This document shows, in pieces, positions 27,305 to 35,468 of a stretch of DNA of 64,000 bases. Origin of the DNA: UMGS2069 sp900557585 (lineage in GTDB: Bacteria > Bacillota > Clostridia > Christensenellales > UBA1242). The stretch lies in the NCBI GenBank assembly GCA_902476355.1, contig CABSCS010000008.1, forward strand, positions 13,279-77,278, given 5' to 3'. The position numbers were made by a program, and so were the translations under genes. Each line of letters starts with the position of its first letter. Position 1 is the first letter of the stretch. The notes beneath the pieces are model-generated. The model worked only from the letters and a program-made list of their open reading frames with translations, was not told the DNA's origin and searched no databases.

Positions 27305-29740
27305 ATGAGTAATTCAAACTTGAAAAAACTGAATAGATTTTTCGCTGTTTTAGTTTTTGTTATGGCAAGTTTTGTTTTGTCGCTTGGATTTGGCGTTTCT
27401 TCTTTTTCAAACTTTGCAAAGGCTGAAAACGACAACTATTATGTGATAAACTTGACTGTTACAAACGGAACGGCAAACCTTTCATATGAGGGAAACACAT
27501 ATGATGGTCTTAACAACATATTGGTTAAAGAGTCAAATGAGAAATATTTGATTTTGAAAAGCGTTGTTGATGATACAGAAAACACTTGCAGTGTGAAGGT
27601 TACAGTTTTGCCAAATGAAAATTTTGTTTTAAATCAAATTACAGTTGACGGAACTGCACTTGCTGAATCTGCAAACCAAACATTTACAATTGCACCAGCA
27701 ACTGCTGAAACAAATGTTGTTGTTGATTTCGTTGCAAAAACCTTCACTGTTAAAGTTGCAACCGAATATTCCGCTGATGGCGTGACAAAACTTTCAGATA
27801 ACACACTTTTGACAAATAATATGGGCGTGAATCTTGACGCTATTTCTGTTTCTGCACACGAAACTTTGTTTGATGAAACAAACAATGTTGTTGCACCTGA
27901 CAGAGAAAGTGATCATCTTGAATTTGTTGGCTATTTCATTAGTGATGGAATGAACGAAGTGAATGTTTCAGACGGAAGAAGCATTGCTTCTTTGGAATTT
28001 AATGACGAGTTCATTGCAAAATATGTTAAAGAGGGAACCCTTGAAATTGTTGCAAGATATGCATATAAGAAAATGGTTTCTGTTTCTGTTGACAATTCTT
28101 GCTTGGCTTTTGGCGCATTTGATGTTGTTGCAAAAAATAGCGCTGGTGATGTTATGAACTTTGTTTCGGGCGAATATTATTCTGCTGGAACAAAAATCTT
28201 TGTTGTTCCAACCGCTGAAAAATATTATGAGTTCTCTCATTATGAATATGATGGTGAATCTTTGTATGATTCTAATTTTTCTGTGACTGTTGCATATAAA
28301 GATGTTTCTGTTGTGATTTTCTTTGAACCAGTTTCATATGAAATTCGCTTTAACATTGTGAACTCTGTTTTCGAACGTCTTGGAAACGAGCCTATAACCC
28401 TTGAAATTACTCATATTGGAGCATATTATAACACCCCTGTTGCTGATCATGTTATTATTGGCGACAAAATTGATTTGATCAAATTTAAAAACATTTTCAG
28501 TTATCAAAATTATAAATTCTTGTCTTGGCAACTTCGCTCTAAAACTGGCGACATTAAAAATGTGAGCGATGCTAACAATGCAGACATTGTTAAAAACCTT
28601 GACATTACTTCGGATTTTGTTGACAAATATGTTGTCGATGGCAAAATCGACTTTTATGGTGTGTTCATTCAAAACTGCCAATTGTCGATTGTAATGCAAA
28701 AAGCATATGCAACTGAAAACACTTTCCAAGTTTATGAAGACGGCGTTTTGGTTGAAGACCTTTCAAAATCTTTTGACTATGGCACAATTTTGACTGTGAC
28801 TGTTCCAAATATTGACTATATGACATTTGTTGGCTTTGATGGACTTATTGTTGATGACCTATATACACCTGGTCAAACAACTGCATATATCGCTATGAAA
28901 GGAAACCGCAGTCTTGCTGTTATATATGATTATATTAAAACAGACATCAAAATTGCAGGCGAAAGTGTTGTTAAAAACGGAAGATTGAGTTTGAGTTCAA
29001 ACAACTTTAAAATTGGTGACACATTCATTATCAATGCAAACCTTTCAGATGGATATAAAATTAAAAGTTTCACAGTGAATGGCAAATCAGCAGAACAATT
29101 TGTTCGCGAACTTAACGCTGGCGAAGAAAAACCTGTTGCAATTTATGGTGAAAACGGAATTATTACAATTCATGTAAACAAAAATGTTTACGACTTCTTT
29201 GTAAACAACGATACCCTTAATGTTAAAGTTGATTCACAAATCAACGGGGCATATATTGCTTTGTTTGTGATTTATTTGCTCTTGGCTCTTGGATTTGGTG
29301 CTGTTATCGTTGTTCTTTCAATCATGACAAACAACAATTCAGAAGAAATTAAAAAACTTAAAAAGAAACAACAAGATGCAGTGCTCAAAAAAGAAGAAGA
29401 GCAAAGAAAAGAAGAGGAAAGACAAAAAGCCCTTCTTGAAAAACAAAAAGAAGAAATTGTTGCTGAAAAGGCGCTTGAAGAAAAACCAAAGAAAGAACCT
29501 GCAAAAAAGGTTTCAACCAAGAAGGTTGATGAAACAGAAAAACCTAAGGCAACTGCAAAAAAGACAACAACAAAAAGTGCTGGCAAAACTGCAACAAAAA
29601 CAGCAGAAAAGCCAAAAACTGCCAAAACTGCTTCAAAGCCTGCAACTAAAAAGGCAACAGCAGAGAAAGCAGATAAACCTGCGCCAAAGAAAAGAACAAC
29701 AAAACCAAAAGAAACAAATAAAGAAGGAGGAGAAGCATAA
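27305..29740 (+). CDS. Single-pass surface protein with histone-H1-like cytoplasmic tail
   Basis: The 811-residue protein has a signal peptide (hydrophobic core about residues 12-33, then NFAKAEN), a long extracellular region of beta-rich, Asn/Asp/Val-rich repeats reminiscent of bacterial InlB-B-type repeats, and one membrane helix at about 650-673 (YIALFVIYLLLALGFGAVIV). After the helix comes about 138 residues: a charged coiled coil (about 676-720), then a tail made almost only of Lys, Ala, Thr and Pro (AKKTTTKSAGKTATK and similar), like histone H1 or bacterial H1-like proteins. The tail is predicted to be cytoplasmic and could bind DNA, RNA or acidic membrane lipid; this is inference. Its last base overlaps the start of the next, related gene. 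Confidence 0.85.
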   Translation: MSNSNLKKLNRFFAVLVFVMASFVLSLGFGVSSFSNFAKAENDNYYVINLTVTNGTANLSYEGNTYDGLNNILVKESNEKYLILKSVVDDTENTCSVKVTVLPNENFVLNQITVDGTALAESANQTFTIAPATAETNVVVDFVAKTFTVKVATEYSADGVTKLSDNTLLTNNMGVNLDAISVSAHETLFDETNNVVAPDRESDHLEFVGYFISDGMNEVNVSDGRSIASLEFNDEFIAKYVKEGTLEIVARYAYKKMVSVSVDNSCLAFGAFDVVAKNSAGDVMNFVSGEYYSAGTKIFVVPTAEKYYEFSHYEYDGESLYDSNFSVTVAYKDVSVVIFFEPVSYEIRFNIVNSVFERLGNEPITLEITHIGAYYNTPVADHVIIGDKIDLIKFKNIFSYQNYKFLSWQLRSKTGDIKNVSDANNADIVKNLDITSDFVDKYVVDGKIDFYGVFIQNCQLSIVMQKAYATENTFQVYEDGVLVEDLSKSFDYGTILTVTVPNIDYMTFVGFDGLIVDDLYTPGQTTAYIAMKGNRSLAVIYDYIKTDIKIAGESVVKNGRLSLSSNNFKIGDTFIINANLSDGYKIKSFTVNGKSAEQFVRELNAGEEKPVAIYGENGIITIHVNKNVYDFFVNNDTLNVKVDSQINGAYIALFVIYLLLALGFGAVIVVLSIMTNNNSEEIKKLKKKQQDAVLKKEEEQRKEEERQKALLEKQKEEIVAEKALEEKPKKEPAKKVSTKKVDETEKPKATAKKTTTKSAGKTATKTAEKPKTAKTASKPATKKATAEKADKPAPKKRTTKPKETNKEGGEA

Positions 29741-32037
29741 TGAAAACCATAAATAAAAAATCTAAAATTTCTGTTTTGCTTTGTCTTGCTTTTGCATTTG
29801 TTTCAATGCTTTGCTTTACTTTTACTTTTGCTCCAAAAATTGCCCTTGCTGAAAATGCTGGGGCAAAAATCCAAATCAACTTTGTGAACAGTGGTGACAA
29901 AGTGATGAATGGTGAAACCGAATATAATGGTGAAATTTATTATAACAAAACCGATAACAAACTTGAAAATGCAAATGGCGACGAACTTAATTTGACGGTT
30001 GTTTGCGCCGATGGTCTTTTCTCTTCTTGGAATGTTTATAACACCGCAGAAGAAAATGGATTTGAGACTCTTGGAACCGAATATGCTTCTTCATTTGATT
30101 TAAAACTTTTAGTAAGCAATATTTATGCCAATGAAAACAAAGATAAATATCTTTCTGGTGGTCAAATTTCTTTGCTTTCAATAAGAAGTGCAAACAGCAC
30201 TGAATTTAAACTTGATGCTTCTGTTGAAACATTTGGAAAACTTTATGTTTCTGGCGTTTTGGTGAAAAACAAAATTGACCTTTATCAAGGTGAGAAATAT
30301 GACATTAAAGTTGTACAAGTTGCACACTATGCTATAAAATCTGTAAAAGTTTATACTGGACTTAACCTTGAACAAGGAAAAGAACCTTCAAAAACATCAA
30401 CAGAGGGTGAATTTAAGTTTGAAACTCTTGGGGTTTCATCACACACAGTTGCTGTTGAATATGAAAAAGTAAACTATACAATCAATTTCCTTGCCGTTAA
30501 CAGAAACATGGCAGAGATTGAAAACTTTGATAAAAATGCACACCTCAGCACTCTTGCAACAATCGGAAAGGTTGACGAGGCTTTTGGAATCAAACTTACA
30601 ATTTCATCTGACAATGACTATCGCTATTTTGCTTGCAGACTTTTCAACAACGAAACCGAACAATATGACGATTTTGACCTTCTTTCAATTCAAGAAAACA
30701 ACCAAACATTGGGTGCTGATTTCTATGCTAAATATGCAAAAAACGGCGTTGTAAACGTAAATATCATCTTCGACAAACTTTATAAAGTTGAAGTTGCTGG
30801 TTCTGAAAACGGACAAATTGTTGCATATATCAACGAAGTTGCTGTTGATGAAAACAAATATGTGAACGGAAAATTGACAGTTTATGTTTCAGCAATTGAA
30901 AAACTTGAAATTTATGCTCTTGCAGACGAAGGATATGTTGTTTCTGACATTGAAGGTGTTTCTAAATTTGAAGTTGAAAACAACAAAATTACTCTTTCTT
31001 CTTTAAACCAAAACCGTGACATTAAAATCAAATTTGAAAAAGAATTCTATGTTCTTGAAGTTTATGCTGTTGACGGAAATGATGAAAGACTTTCACACTA
31101 TGACGCAAACTCTATGATTTTTGTGAATGGACAAAAATCAAATCGTGTTCGTCTTGGCGACATTATCACAAGAATCGACACAGTTGTTGGATCTCTTAAT
31201 GCTGACTATAAAATTGAAAAATATCAAATTTACAACCAAACAAACAGTGCTTTTGAAGACTATGTTTTGGGGCAAACTTTCACAAAAGACTATGTATATG
31301 GAACTGGAAAAACAGTTTATGTGAAAGCAATCTATTCGAGACTTTATAAAGCAAGCGTTTATATCGACGAACTTTCAAAAGGTGCGGGATATTTTGATGT
31401 TGAAATTTTGAATGAAGATAGCAGAGTTATTGATTCATATTATAAAGTTACCGAATTTTTGAGAACTCTTGCTTCTGGAAACAAAATCAGAGTTACTGCA
31501 TACAACTATCGTGGCTATGAATTTTCAAAGTTTACTCTTGAAAACACAAACCCTGCTGATAAAAACATTATCACAAAAACAATTGCAAACGAAGATGTTT
31601 CTCTTGGGCTTGTGTTTGTGAAATCTGATGTTGCAATCAAGGTTAAATCAGCCTCTAAGAATGCAACAATTGATAACCTTTCATTTGACACTGTTCGTGT
31701 TGGTGACAAGATTACAATTTCATATAAAATCGATTTCTCATATGAACTTAAAAATGTTTATATAAACAATGTTCGTGCAGACAAACTCGAAAATGTTAAA
31801 GTTGATGACAACTCTATTGTGATCGACGTTACAAAAGAATTTCTTGCTTCTTTGAACAAACAAGGAGAAATTGTAACAAAAATTCAAACTGTTCGTGATG
31901 CAAGTTACATTTCATTTGTAATCATCATTCCAATTTTGCTTGTTTTGCTTGCTACCGGTGCATCTGTAACTGCGGTATATTTTGTAAGATCAAAAAGAAA
32001 ACTTGGCGAAATCAAATCAAATGAGATTATGAAATAA
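29740..32037 (+). CDS. Single-pass surface protein, partner of the upstream gene
   Basis: This 765-residue protein has the same plan as the upstream product: a signal peptide (about residues 9-36, ending ALAEN), a long beta-rich ectodomain with repeated VxxxYxVxxVxVN-type strands, and one C-terminal membrane helix at about 723-746. It ends in only about 18 cytoplasmic residues, basic at first, without the H1-like tail. The segments just before the two membrane helices match in layout (GDxFxIxxxLxxGYKIKxFxVNG-like), suggesting duplication. It overlaps the upstream gene by one base, so the two are made together. No sortase motif is present. Function unknown; adhesion or cell-envelope sensing are possible. 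Confidence 0.83.
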   Translation: MKTINKKSKISVLLCLAFAFVSMLCFTFTFAPKIALAENAGAKIQINFVNSGDKVMNGETEYNGEIYYNKTDNKLENANGDELNLTVVCADGLFSSWNVYNTAEENGFETLGTEYASSFDLKLLVSNIYANENKDKYLSGGQISLLSIRSANSTEFKLDASVETFGKLYVSGVLVKNKIDLYQGEKYDIKVVQVAHYAIKSVKVYTGLNLEQGKEPSKTSTEGEFKFETLGVSSHTVAVEYEKVNYTINFLAVNRNMAEIENFDKNAHLSTLATIGKVDEAFGIKLTISSDNDYRYFACRLFNNETEQYDDFDLLSIQENNQTLGADFYAKYAKNGVVNVNIIFDKLYKVEVAGSENGQIVAYINEVAVDENKYVNGKLTVYVSAIEKLEIYALADEGYVVSDIEGVSKFEVENNKITLSSLNQNRDIKIKFEKEFYVLEVYAVDGNDERLSHYDANSMIFVNGQKSNRVRLGDIITRIDTVVGSLNADYKIEKYQIYNQTNSAFEDYVLGQTFTKDYVYGTGKTVYVKAIYSRLYKASVYIDELSKGAGYFDVEILNEDSRVIDSYYKVTEFLRTLASGNKIRVTAYNYRGYEFSKFTLENTNPADKNIITKTIANEDVSLGLVFVKSDVAIKVKSASKNATIDNLSFDTVRVGDKITISYKIDFSYELKNVYINNVRADKLENVKVDDNSIVIDVTKEFLASLNKQGEIVTKIQTVRDASYISFVIIIPILLVLLATGASVTAVYFVRSKRKLGEIKSNEIMK

Positions 32038-32056
32038 TAGAAAATGAAACGATAAG

Positions 32057-32086
32057 AAAAACAACCTTTGCGGGTTGTTTTTTCTT
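32057..32086 (+). terminator. Intrinsic terminator after the surface-protein pair
   Basis: The arms AAAAACAACC (32057-32066) and GGTTGTTTTT (32073-32082) are followed by T-rich sequence. Confidence 0.85.
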
Positions 32087-32140
32087 TTGGCATATGTGTT
32101 ATTCTGGCTGTTATGCCTTTGCCTTGCAAAAAAGTCGATA

Positions 32141-32168
32141 TTGACTTTTTGTTTATTTGTGATATACT
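32141..32168 (+). promoter_or_regulatory. Promoter of the gene at 32193
   Basis: TTGACT (32141-32146), a 16-base spacer and an extended -10 TGA-TATACT (TATACT 32163-32168). Confidence 0.7.
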
Positions 32169-32192
32169 TGAAGCATAAAGAGGGTTTTGTAT

Positions 32193-33536
32193 ATGATGGA
32201 TAAAGAAGCAATAAGATCATTTTTCTTTGAAGACGATGAAAGCACACTTGTTGGAAAACTGCACTATCCATTTTTAAATAATGAAGATATTCAAAAGTTT
32301 TCAGAAATCCCATATGAGGCAATTGAGGTGTCAATTGAAAAGTTCAATATAATTTTGACCATGCTTGAATATCAATATGGGTTTAAATCTGAAACTGTGC
32401 CAACAAAAAATGTGAAAAAATATGAAGAGTATTGCAACGTTCTTGCAATGCAAGACAAGTTGTCTGCATATTTAGACTATTTGGAACTTGACCCAGAAGA
32501 AAAACTTATGTTAAGATTCTTGGCAGACAAAAACCAATTCACTTTGCAAGATGCTCGTCATGGCATTAAAAATTTCTATGAAAGAGCAATTACAATCATG
32601 CCTGCTGATTCGCTTTTATATTTCATTCAAGATGACATTGACGTCTGTGAAAATTTTGAAATTGATACAAATGCACGTTTCTTGGCTGATCCAGGAATAA
32701 GTGGAAAAACATTGTATTTGTCAATCTCAACACTTGCTGGGCTTCTTGCAATGGAAGAAAAGAAGAGTTTGCCTCTTGGAAAGCAAAAACTTTTGGATGC
32801 TTTCTTCAATAAATTTGACAAAGGCGACATGACAGATGAGGAAATTTTGAAGAATCATCGTGACTATAACTTTTTGGTTGCTGATGCTTGTTGGAAAATT
32901 CTTGCAAACGCTAAAAATCTTGGGCTCAATAAACAACAAAGTGACAGACTTCGTGAAATGAATTTGAATGCACTCAAAGCAATTGCAAAGGAAAACATTT
33001 TGCGTCGTCCTGGAATGTTCTATATCTTGCCACCAGCACTTAAAGATATTAAATGGAATGGCGATGAGAACAATATTATTTATCAAATTTACAGCGAACC
33101 AAATGTTTCTTTCGTGCGTCTTTCAAAAGATTTGAGAAAGAAATATGTTGCAGATTATATTGAAGTTTTACGCCTTGCAAAAGATAAAGGTCTTGTTTCA
33201 AGTGAAGACATTGTTGAAAATATCCTTGTAAAAAATGAGGAACTTCGTTTGGTTGACACATTGTTTGCTGAACGCACCGCAGACCTTTTTGCAGAGCAAA
33301 TGAAGAAAGTCAATGTTGAACAATTTGTGTTGTCTGATAAAGGAGACTATTATATTTATCTTCCAGAAGCAATTTTGAACTATGTTGACACTCTTCAAGA
33401 AAAATCAAAGGTTATTGATTGCTTCGATAAAAACAATTATGCTATTCTTCGAAACAAAGCACTTTCAAGAAAACCAAAGGCAAAAACAAAAAAAAAGCGC
33501 CCACCACATGGTGGGCGTTTTTTTATGATGTTTTAA
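32193..33536 (+). CDS. Unknown helical protein whose frame reads through its terminator
   Basis: The 447-residue cytoplasmic protein has no recognised domain. It is mostly alpha-helical, acidic in the N-terminal half and without Cys-rich or nucleotide-binding motifs. The ATG at 32193 follows AGAGGG. The striking feature is the 3' end: no stop codon occurs before the strong terminator hairpin at 33498-33517. The frame translates straight through it as ...AKTKKKRPPHGGRFFMMF and stops at 33534-33536, beyond the T run. Transcripts ending at the T run would lack a stop codon and would need tmRNA or another rescue pathway. No other frame gives a stop before the hairpin after a one-base change in the 9-A run at 33488-33496, so a simple sequencing slip does not explain it. 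Confidence 0.8.
   Translation: MMDKEAIRSFFFEDDESTLVGKLHYPFLNNEDIQKFSEIPYEAIEVSIEKFNIILTMLEYQYGFKSETVPTKNVKKYEEYCNVLAMQDKLSAYLDYLELDPEEKLMLRFLADKNQFTLQDARHGIKNFYERAITIMPADSLLYFIQDDIDVCENFEIDTNARFLADPGISGKTLYLSISTLAGLLAMEEKKSLPLGKQKLLDAFFNKFDKGDMTDEEILKNHRDYNFLVADACWKILANAKNLGLNKQQSDRLREMNLNALKAIAKENILRRPGMFYILPPALKDIKWNGDENNIIYQIYSEPNVSFVRLSKDLRKKYVADYIEVLRLAKDKGLVSSEDIVENILVKNEELRLVDTLFAERTADLFAEQMKKVNVEQFVLSDKGDYYIYLPEAILNYVDTLQEKSKVIDCFDKNNYAILRNKALSRKPKAKTKKKRPPHGGRFFMMF
33498..33524 (+). terminator. Terminator located inside the coding frame of 32193-33536
   Basis: The arms CGCCCACC (33498-33505) and GGTGGGCG (33510-33517) with loop ACAT are followed by seven T's (33518-33524). It ends 9 bases before the stop codon of the gene that contains it. 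Confidence 0.9.
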
Positions 33537-33597
33537 TGTTGCTTGATTTGTTTTTTAACTATCTACATTAAAAATGTTTTTTTATTTTGATGCTTTA

Positions 33598-33606
33598 TGA
33601 TATAAT
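33598..33606 (+). promoter_or_regulatory. Extended -10 promoter of the PD-(D/E)XK gene
   Basis: TGA-TATAAT (TATAAT 33601-33606) with no clear -35; it lies 34 bases before the ATG. Confidence 0.5.
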
Positions 33607-33639
33607 ATTTTTGATTTATGGCGAACAGGAGTGAGTGAC

Positions 33640-34857
33640 ATGTCTGATGAAAATCAAATTAAAGAACTTGAAAATTTTATGATGAATATTGACGAACTTG
33701 ACAAGTTGTCAAAATATCAAAACGAAGTGAACTTTTTTGAAATTACGGGAATGGTTTCAAAAGAGATAAAGCACAGCAACTTTTTGGCATGGCTTTTCAA
33801 TGTAAATGCAAACCACGGGATTGGTGATAAATTTATTCGCAAGTTTATGCAAAAAGTTATGAAAGAAAATCAAGGTTCAAAAGCGATAAATTCGGATATT
33901 CTTCATTTGTCTCTGCTTGATTATGACACATTCATGATAAAAAGAGAGTGGAAAAATATTGATATTTTCATGGTTTCAGACGAGGAAAAATATACAATTA
34001 CAATTGAAAACAAAATCTATGCATCTGAAAGACAAAATCAAACACTTGATTATAGAAGTAAAGTTGAACCAATTTATAAAGGATACACAAACATTTATAT
34101 TTTTTTAACCATTGATGGTTTGCAGGCGCAAGACAGCGAATATTGGTGCAATGCCAACTATTATATGGTTGTTGAGGCAATTGATGAGATCTTGAAAGAA
34201 AATCCAAATCTTTCAGATGACGTGAAATTGCTTTTGAAAAATTATGTTTCAATGTTAAGGAGAGATATTATTATGGATAAAGATATTGAAAAAATTTGTA
34301 ATGAAATTTATAAAAAATATAAGGTCGCGCTTGATTTGATTTATCAATATCGCCCAGACGAAGTTGCTTCTATTTCAGATTTTATTATGGATTTTCTTGA
34401 AAAGAATGCCGAAAAATATAATGTTATTTTTGACAGAGATAATTGCTCAAAAGCATATGTTCGTTTTACAACAAAATATATGAACAGTCTTGTTCCGAAA
34501 AACAATGATTTGAGTTATGGTTGGAAAAATGGCTGTGGATTTTTATATGAAATTGAAATTCTGGGCAATTATAAATCACAATGTCTTGCATCCATTAGTG
34601 ATGCATCAAACCCTGTTTGTGTTGAGATTTTTAAAATTGCTCAAAAGAACCATAAAAAGTTTAACATTTTGCATAAAAATAACGAAACTCCAAATCAGTG
34701 GGCAAGGGTATTTAGGTCAAATATAATTCTTGACAAAGAACAAATTCAAAACGGTTTGGAAGAGTGCGAAGATGTGCTTGTAAGGCACCTTGATAAACTT
34801 CTTTCAGAAGAAATCCCAGCATTTGAAAACTGTATTAAAGAAAATTTGTCAATTTAG
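33640..34857 (+). CDS. PD-(D/E)XK nuclease superfamily protein
   Basis: This 405-residue protein has the core of a PD-(D/E)XK fold in its N-terminal half: a helix with EIKHSNFLAWLFN, then Asp near residue 108 in NIDIFMV, then ITIENKI with Glu near 123 and Lys near 125, and a following helix with ASERQNQTLDYR. These are the expected metal and catalytic positions. Such proteins occur as lone cytoplasmic genes and in some phage defence loci; no methylase or partner lies nearby. The ATG at 33640 is 8 bases from AGGAG; the GTG at 33631 overlaps that site and is rejected. Confidence 0.78.
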   Translation: MSDENQIKELENFMMNIDELDKLSKYQNEVNFFEITGMVSKEIKHSNFLAWLFNVNANHGIGDKFIRKFMQKVMKENQGSKAINSDILHLSLLDYDTFMIKREWKNIDIFMVSDEEKYTITIENKIYASERQNQTLDYRSKVEPIYKGYTNIYIFLTIDGLQAQDSEYWCNANYYMVVEAIDEILKENPNLSDDVKLLLKNYVSMLRRDIIMDKDIEKICNEIYKKYKVALDLIYQYRPDEVASISDFIMDFLEKNAEKYNVIFDRDNCSKAYVRFTTKYMNSLVPKNNDLSYGWKNGCGFLYEIEILGNYKSQCLASISDASNPVCVEIFKIAQKNHKKFNILHKNNETPNQWARVFRSNIILDKEQIQNGLEECEDVLVRHLDKLLSEEIPAFENCIKENLSI

Positions 34858-34876
34858 TTTTGGTGAAAAATAAATA

Positions 34877-34909
34877 AAAAAGTCCAGATATTTGTTTGGA
34901 CTTTTTTTG
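34877..34909 (+). terminator. Intrinsic terminator after the PD-(D/E)XK gene
   Basis: The arms AAAAAGTCCA (34877-34886) and TGGACTTTTT (34897-34906) are followed by T's. Confidence 0.87.
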
Positions 34910-35024
34910 TTGTATTGTTTTTCTAAAACGTAATTGCTTATATTTGTACAGATAATATGATATTTTCATTAATCACTTTGCGTAAGCAAAATATCATTCC
35001 CAAAGGAATTATTTTTATAAAATT

Positions 35025-35056
35025 AAAGAGAAGTCAAACGATTTCTCTTTTTATTT
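35025..35056. terminator. Terminator-like hairpin in the hairpin-rich block
   Basis: The arms AAAGAGAA (35025-35032) and TTCTCTTT (35043-35050) are followed by T-rich sequence on the plus strand. It lies next to the tRNA 3'-end fragment, as the terminator at 35204 lies next to the intact tRNA. Confidence 0.5.
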
Positions 35057-35060
35057 TACT

Positions 35061-35076
35061 TGGTGCGAGGAAAGGG
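35061..35076 (-). repeat. Duplicate of the tRNA-Leu 3' end (possible attachment-site remnant)
   Basis: TGGTGCGAGGAAAGGG is identical to 35241-35256, which is the CCA end, acceptor arm and part of the T-arm of tRNA-Leu on the minus strand. The copies are 180 bases apart. No tRNA can be folded around this copy. Confidence 0.75.
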
Positions 35077-35203
35077 GCGACGCGTTAAGAAAAGTGTTGA
35101 TAACACTTTTTAGCCAAAGCCGGGGAGAACATGAAATGTTCGGTCTGGAACCGACAGGTTTTGAACCCAAAAGGGTGTAAAGTCACTTTTATATTTTTGC
35201 ATG

Positions 35204-35233
35204 AAAAAAGAGAGGATTGTTCCTCTCTTTTTT
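35204..35233. terminator. Bidirectional terminator next to tRNA-Leu
   Basis: A perfect 13-bp stem with arms AAAAAAGAGAGGA (35204-35216) and TCCTCTCTTTTTT (35221-35233). On the minus strand it follows the tRNA 3' end. Confidence 0.88.
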
Positions 35234-35240
35234 GTTGTAT

Positions 35241-35325
35241 TGGTGCGAGGAAAGGGACTTGAACCCTTACGACTCTCATCACTTGCCCCTTAAACAAGCG
35301 CGTCTGCCTATTCCGCCACCCTCGC
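35241..35325 (-). tRNA. tRNA-Leu (anticodon AAG)
   Basis: The 85-base minus-strand sequence begins GCGAGGGTGGCGGAATAGGC, the normal tRNA-Leu 5' end and D-arm. It has an anticodon arm with stem CTTGT/GCAAG and loop TTAAGGG (anticodon AAG, reading CUU), a long variable arm, the T-arm sequence GGGTTCAAGTCCC, and an encoded CCA end. The acceptor pairs GCGAGGG with TCCTCGC with one G-T. CTT is the dominant Leu codon in this window, which agrees with this anticodon. Confidence 0.95.
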
Positions 35326-35337
35326 ACAAGTGAACCT

Positions 35338-35366
35338 ATTATATGTCATAATTTTGATTTTGTAAA
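35338..35366 (-). promoter_or_regulatory. Promoter of tRNA-Leu
   Basis: On the minus strand: TTTACA (35366-35361), a 17-base spacer and TATAAT (35343-35338), 12 bases before the mature 5' end. Confidence 0.75.
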
Positions 35367-35407
35367 GTGTTTTTTATATTTTTTTATTTTTTATTGTTAG
35401 ATTTTAA

Positions 35408-35436
35408 ATGACAAGCGTCGTTTAATTTGGTAAAAT
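35408..35436 (+). promoter_or_regulatory. Promoter of the YfhO-like gene
   Basis: ATGACA (35408-35413), a 17-base spacer and extended -10 TGG-TAAAAT (TAAAAT 35431-35436). Confidence 0.6.
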
Positions 35437-35468
35437 ATTTAAAGGTATCAATATTTTAAGGAGTTATA

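Larger units (their letters stand above)
34957..35200. other. Hairpin-rich gene-free block, possible structured RNA
   Basis: In about 240 bases there are at least six perfect hairpins: ATGATATTTT/AAAATATCAT (34957-34997), which contains an alternative TTTGC/GCAAA; AAAGAGAA/TTCTCTTT (35025-35050); AAAAGTGTT/AACACTTTT (35090-35110); GAACAT/ATGTTC (35127-35141); TCGGT/ACCGA (35140-35154); and GGTT/AACC (35157-35167). The part 35061-35180 is also richer in G+C than nearby DNA. I do not recognise any known RNA family in it, and no open frame fits. Confidence 0.5.

Noticed and set aside
29272..29900. Minus-strand open frames under the Lys-rich tail
   Set aside because: They are mirror frames of the repetitive Lys/Ala codons, without ribosome sites.
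33488..33536. Sequencing slip in the A run as the cause of the missing stop
   Set aside because: Adding or removing one A gives no stop before the hairpin in either frame.
35061..35180. Second tRNA gene
   Set aside because: Only the 16-base 3' end matches; no T-loop GTTCRA at the right place and no cloverleaf can be formed.
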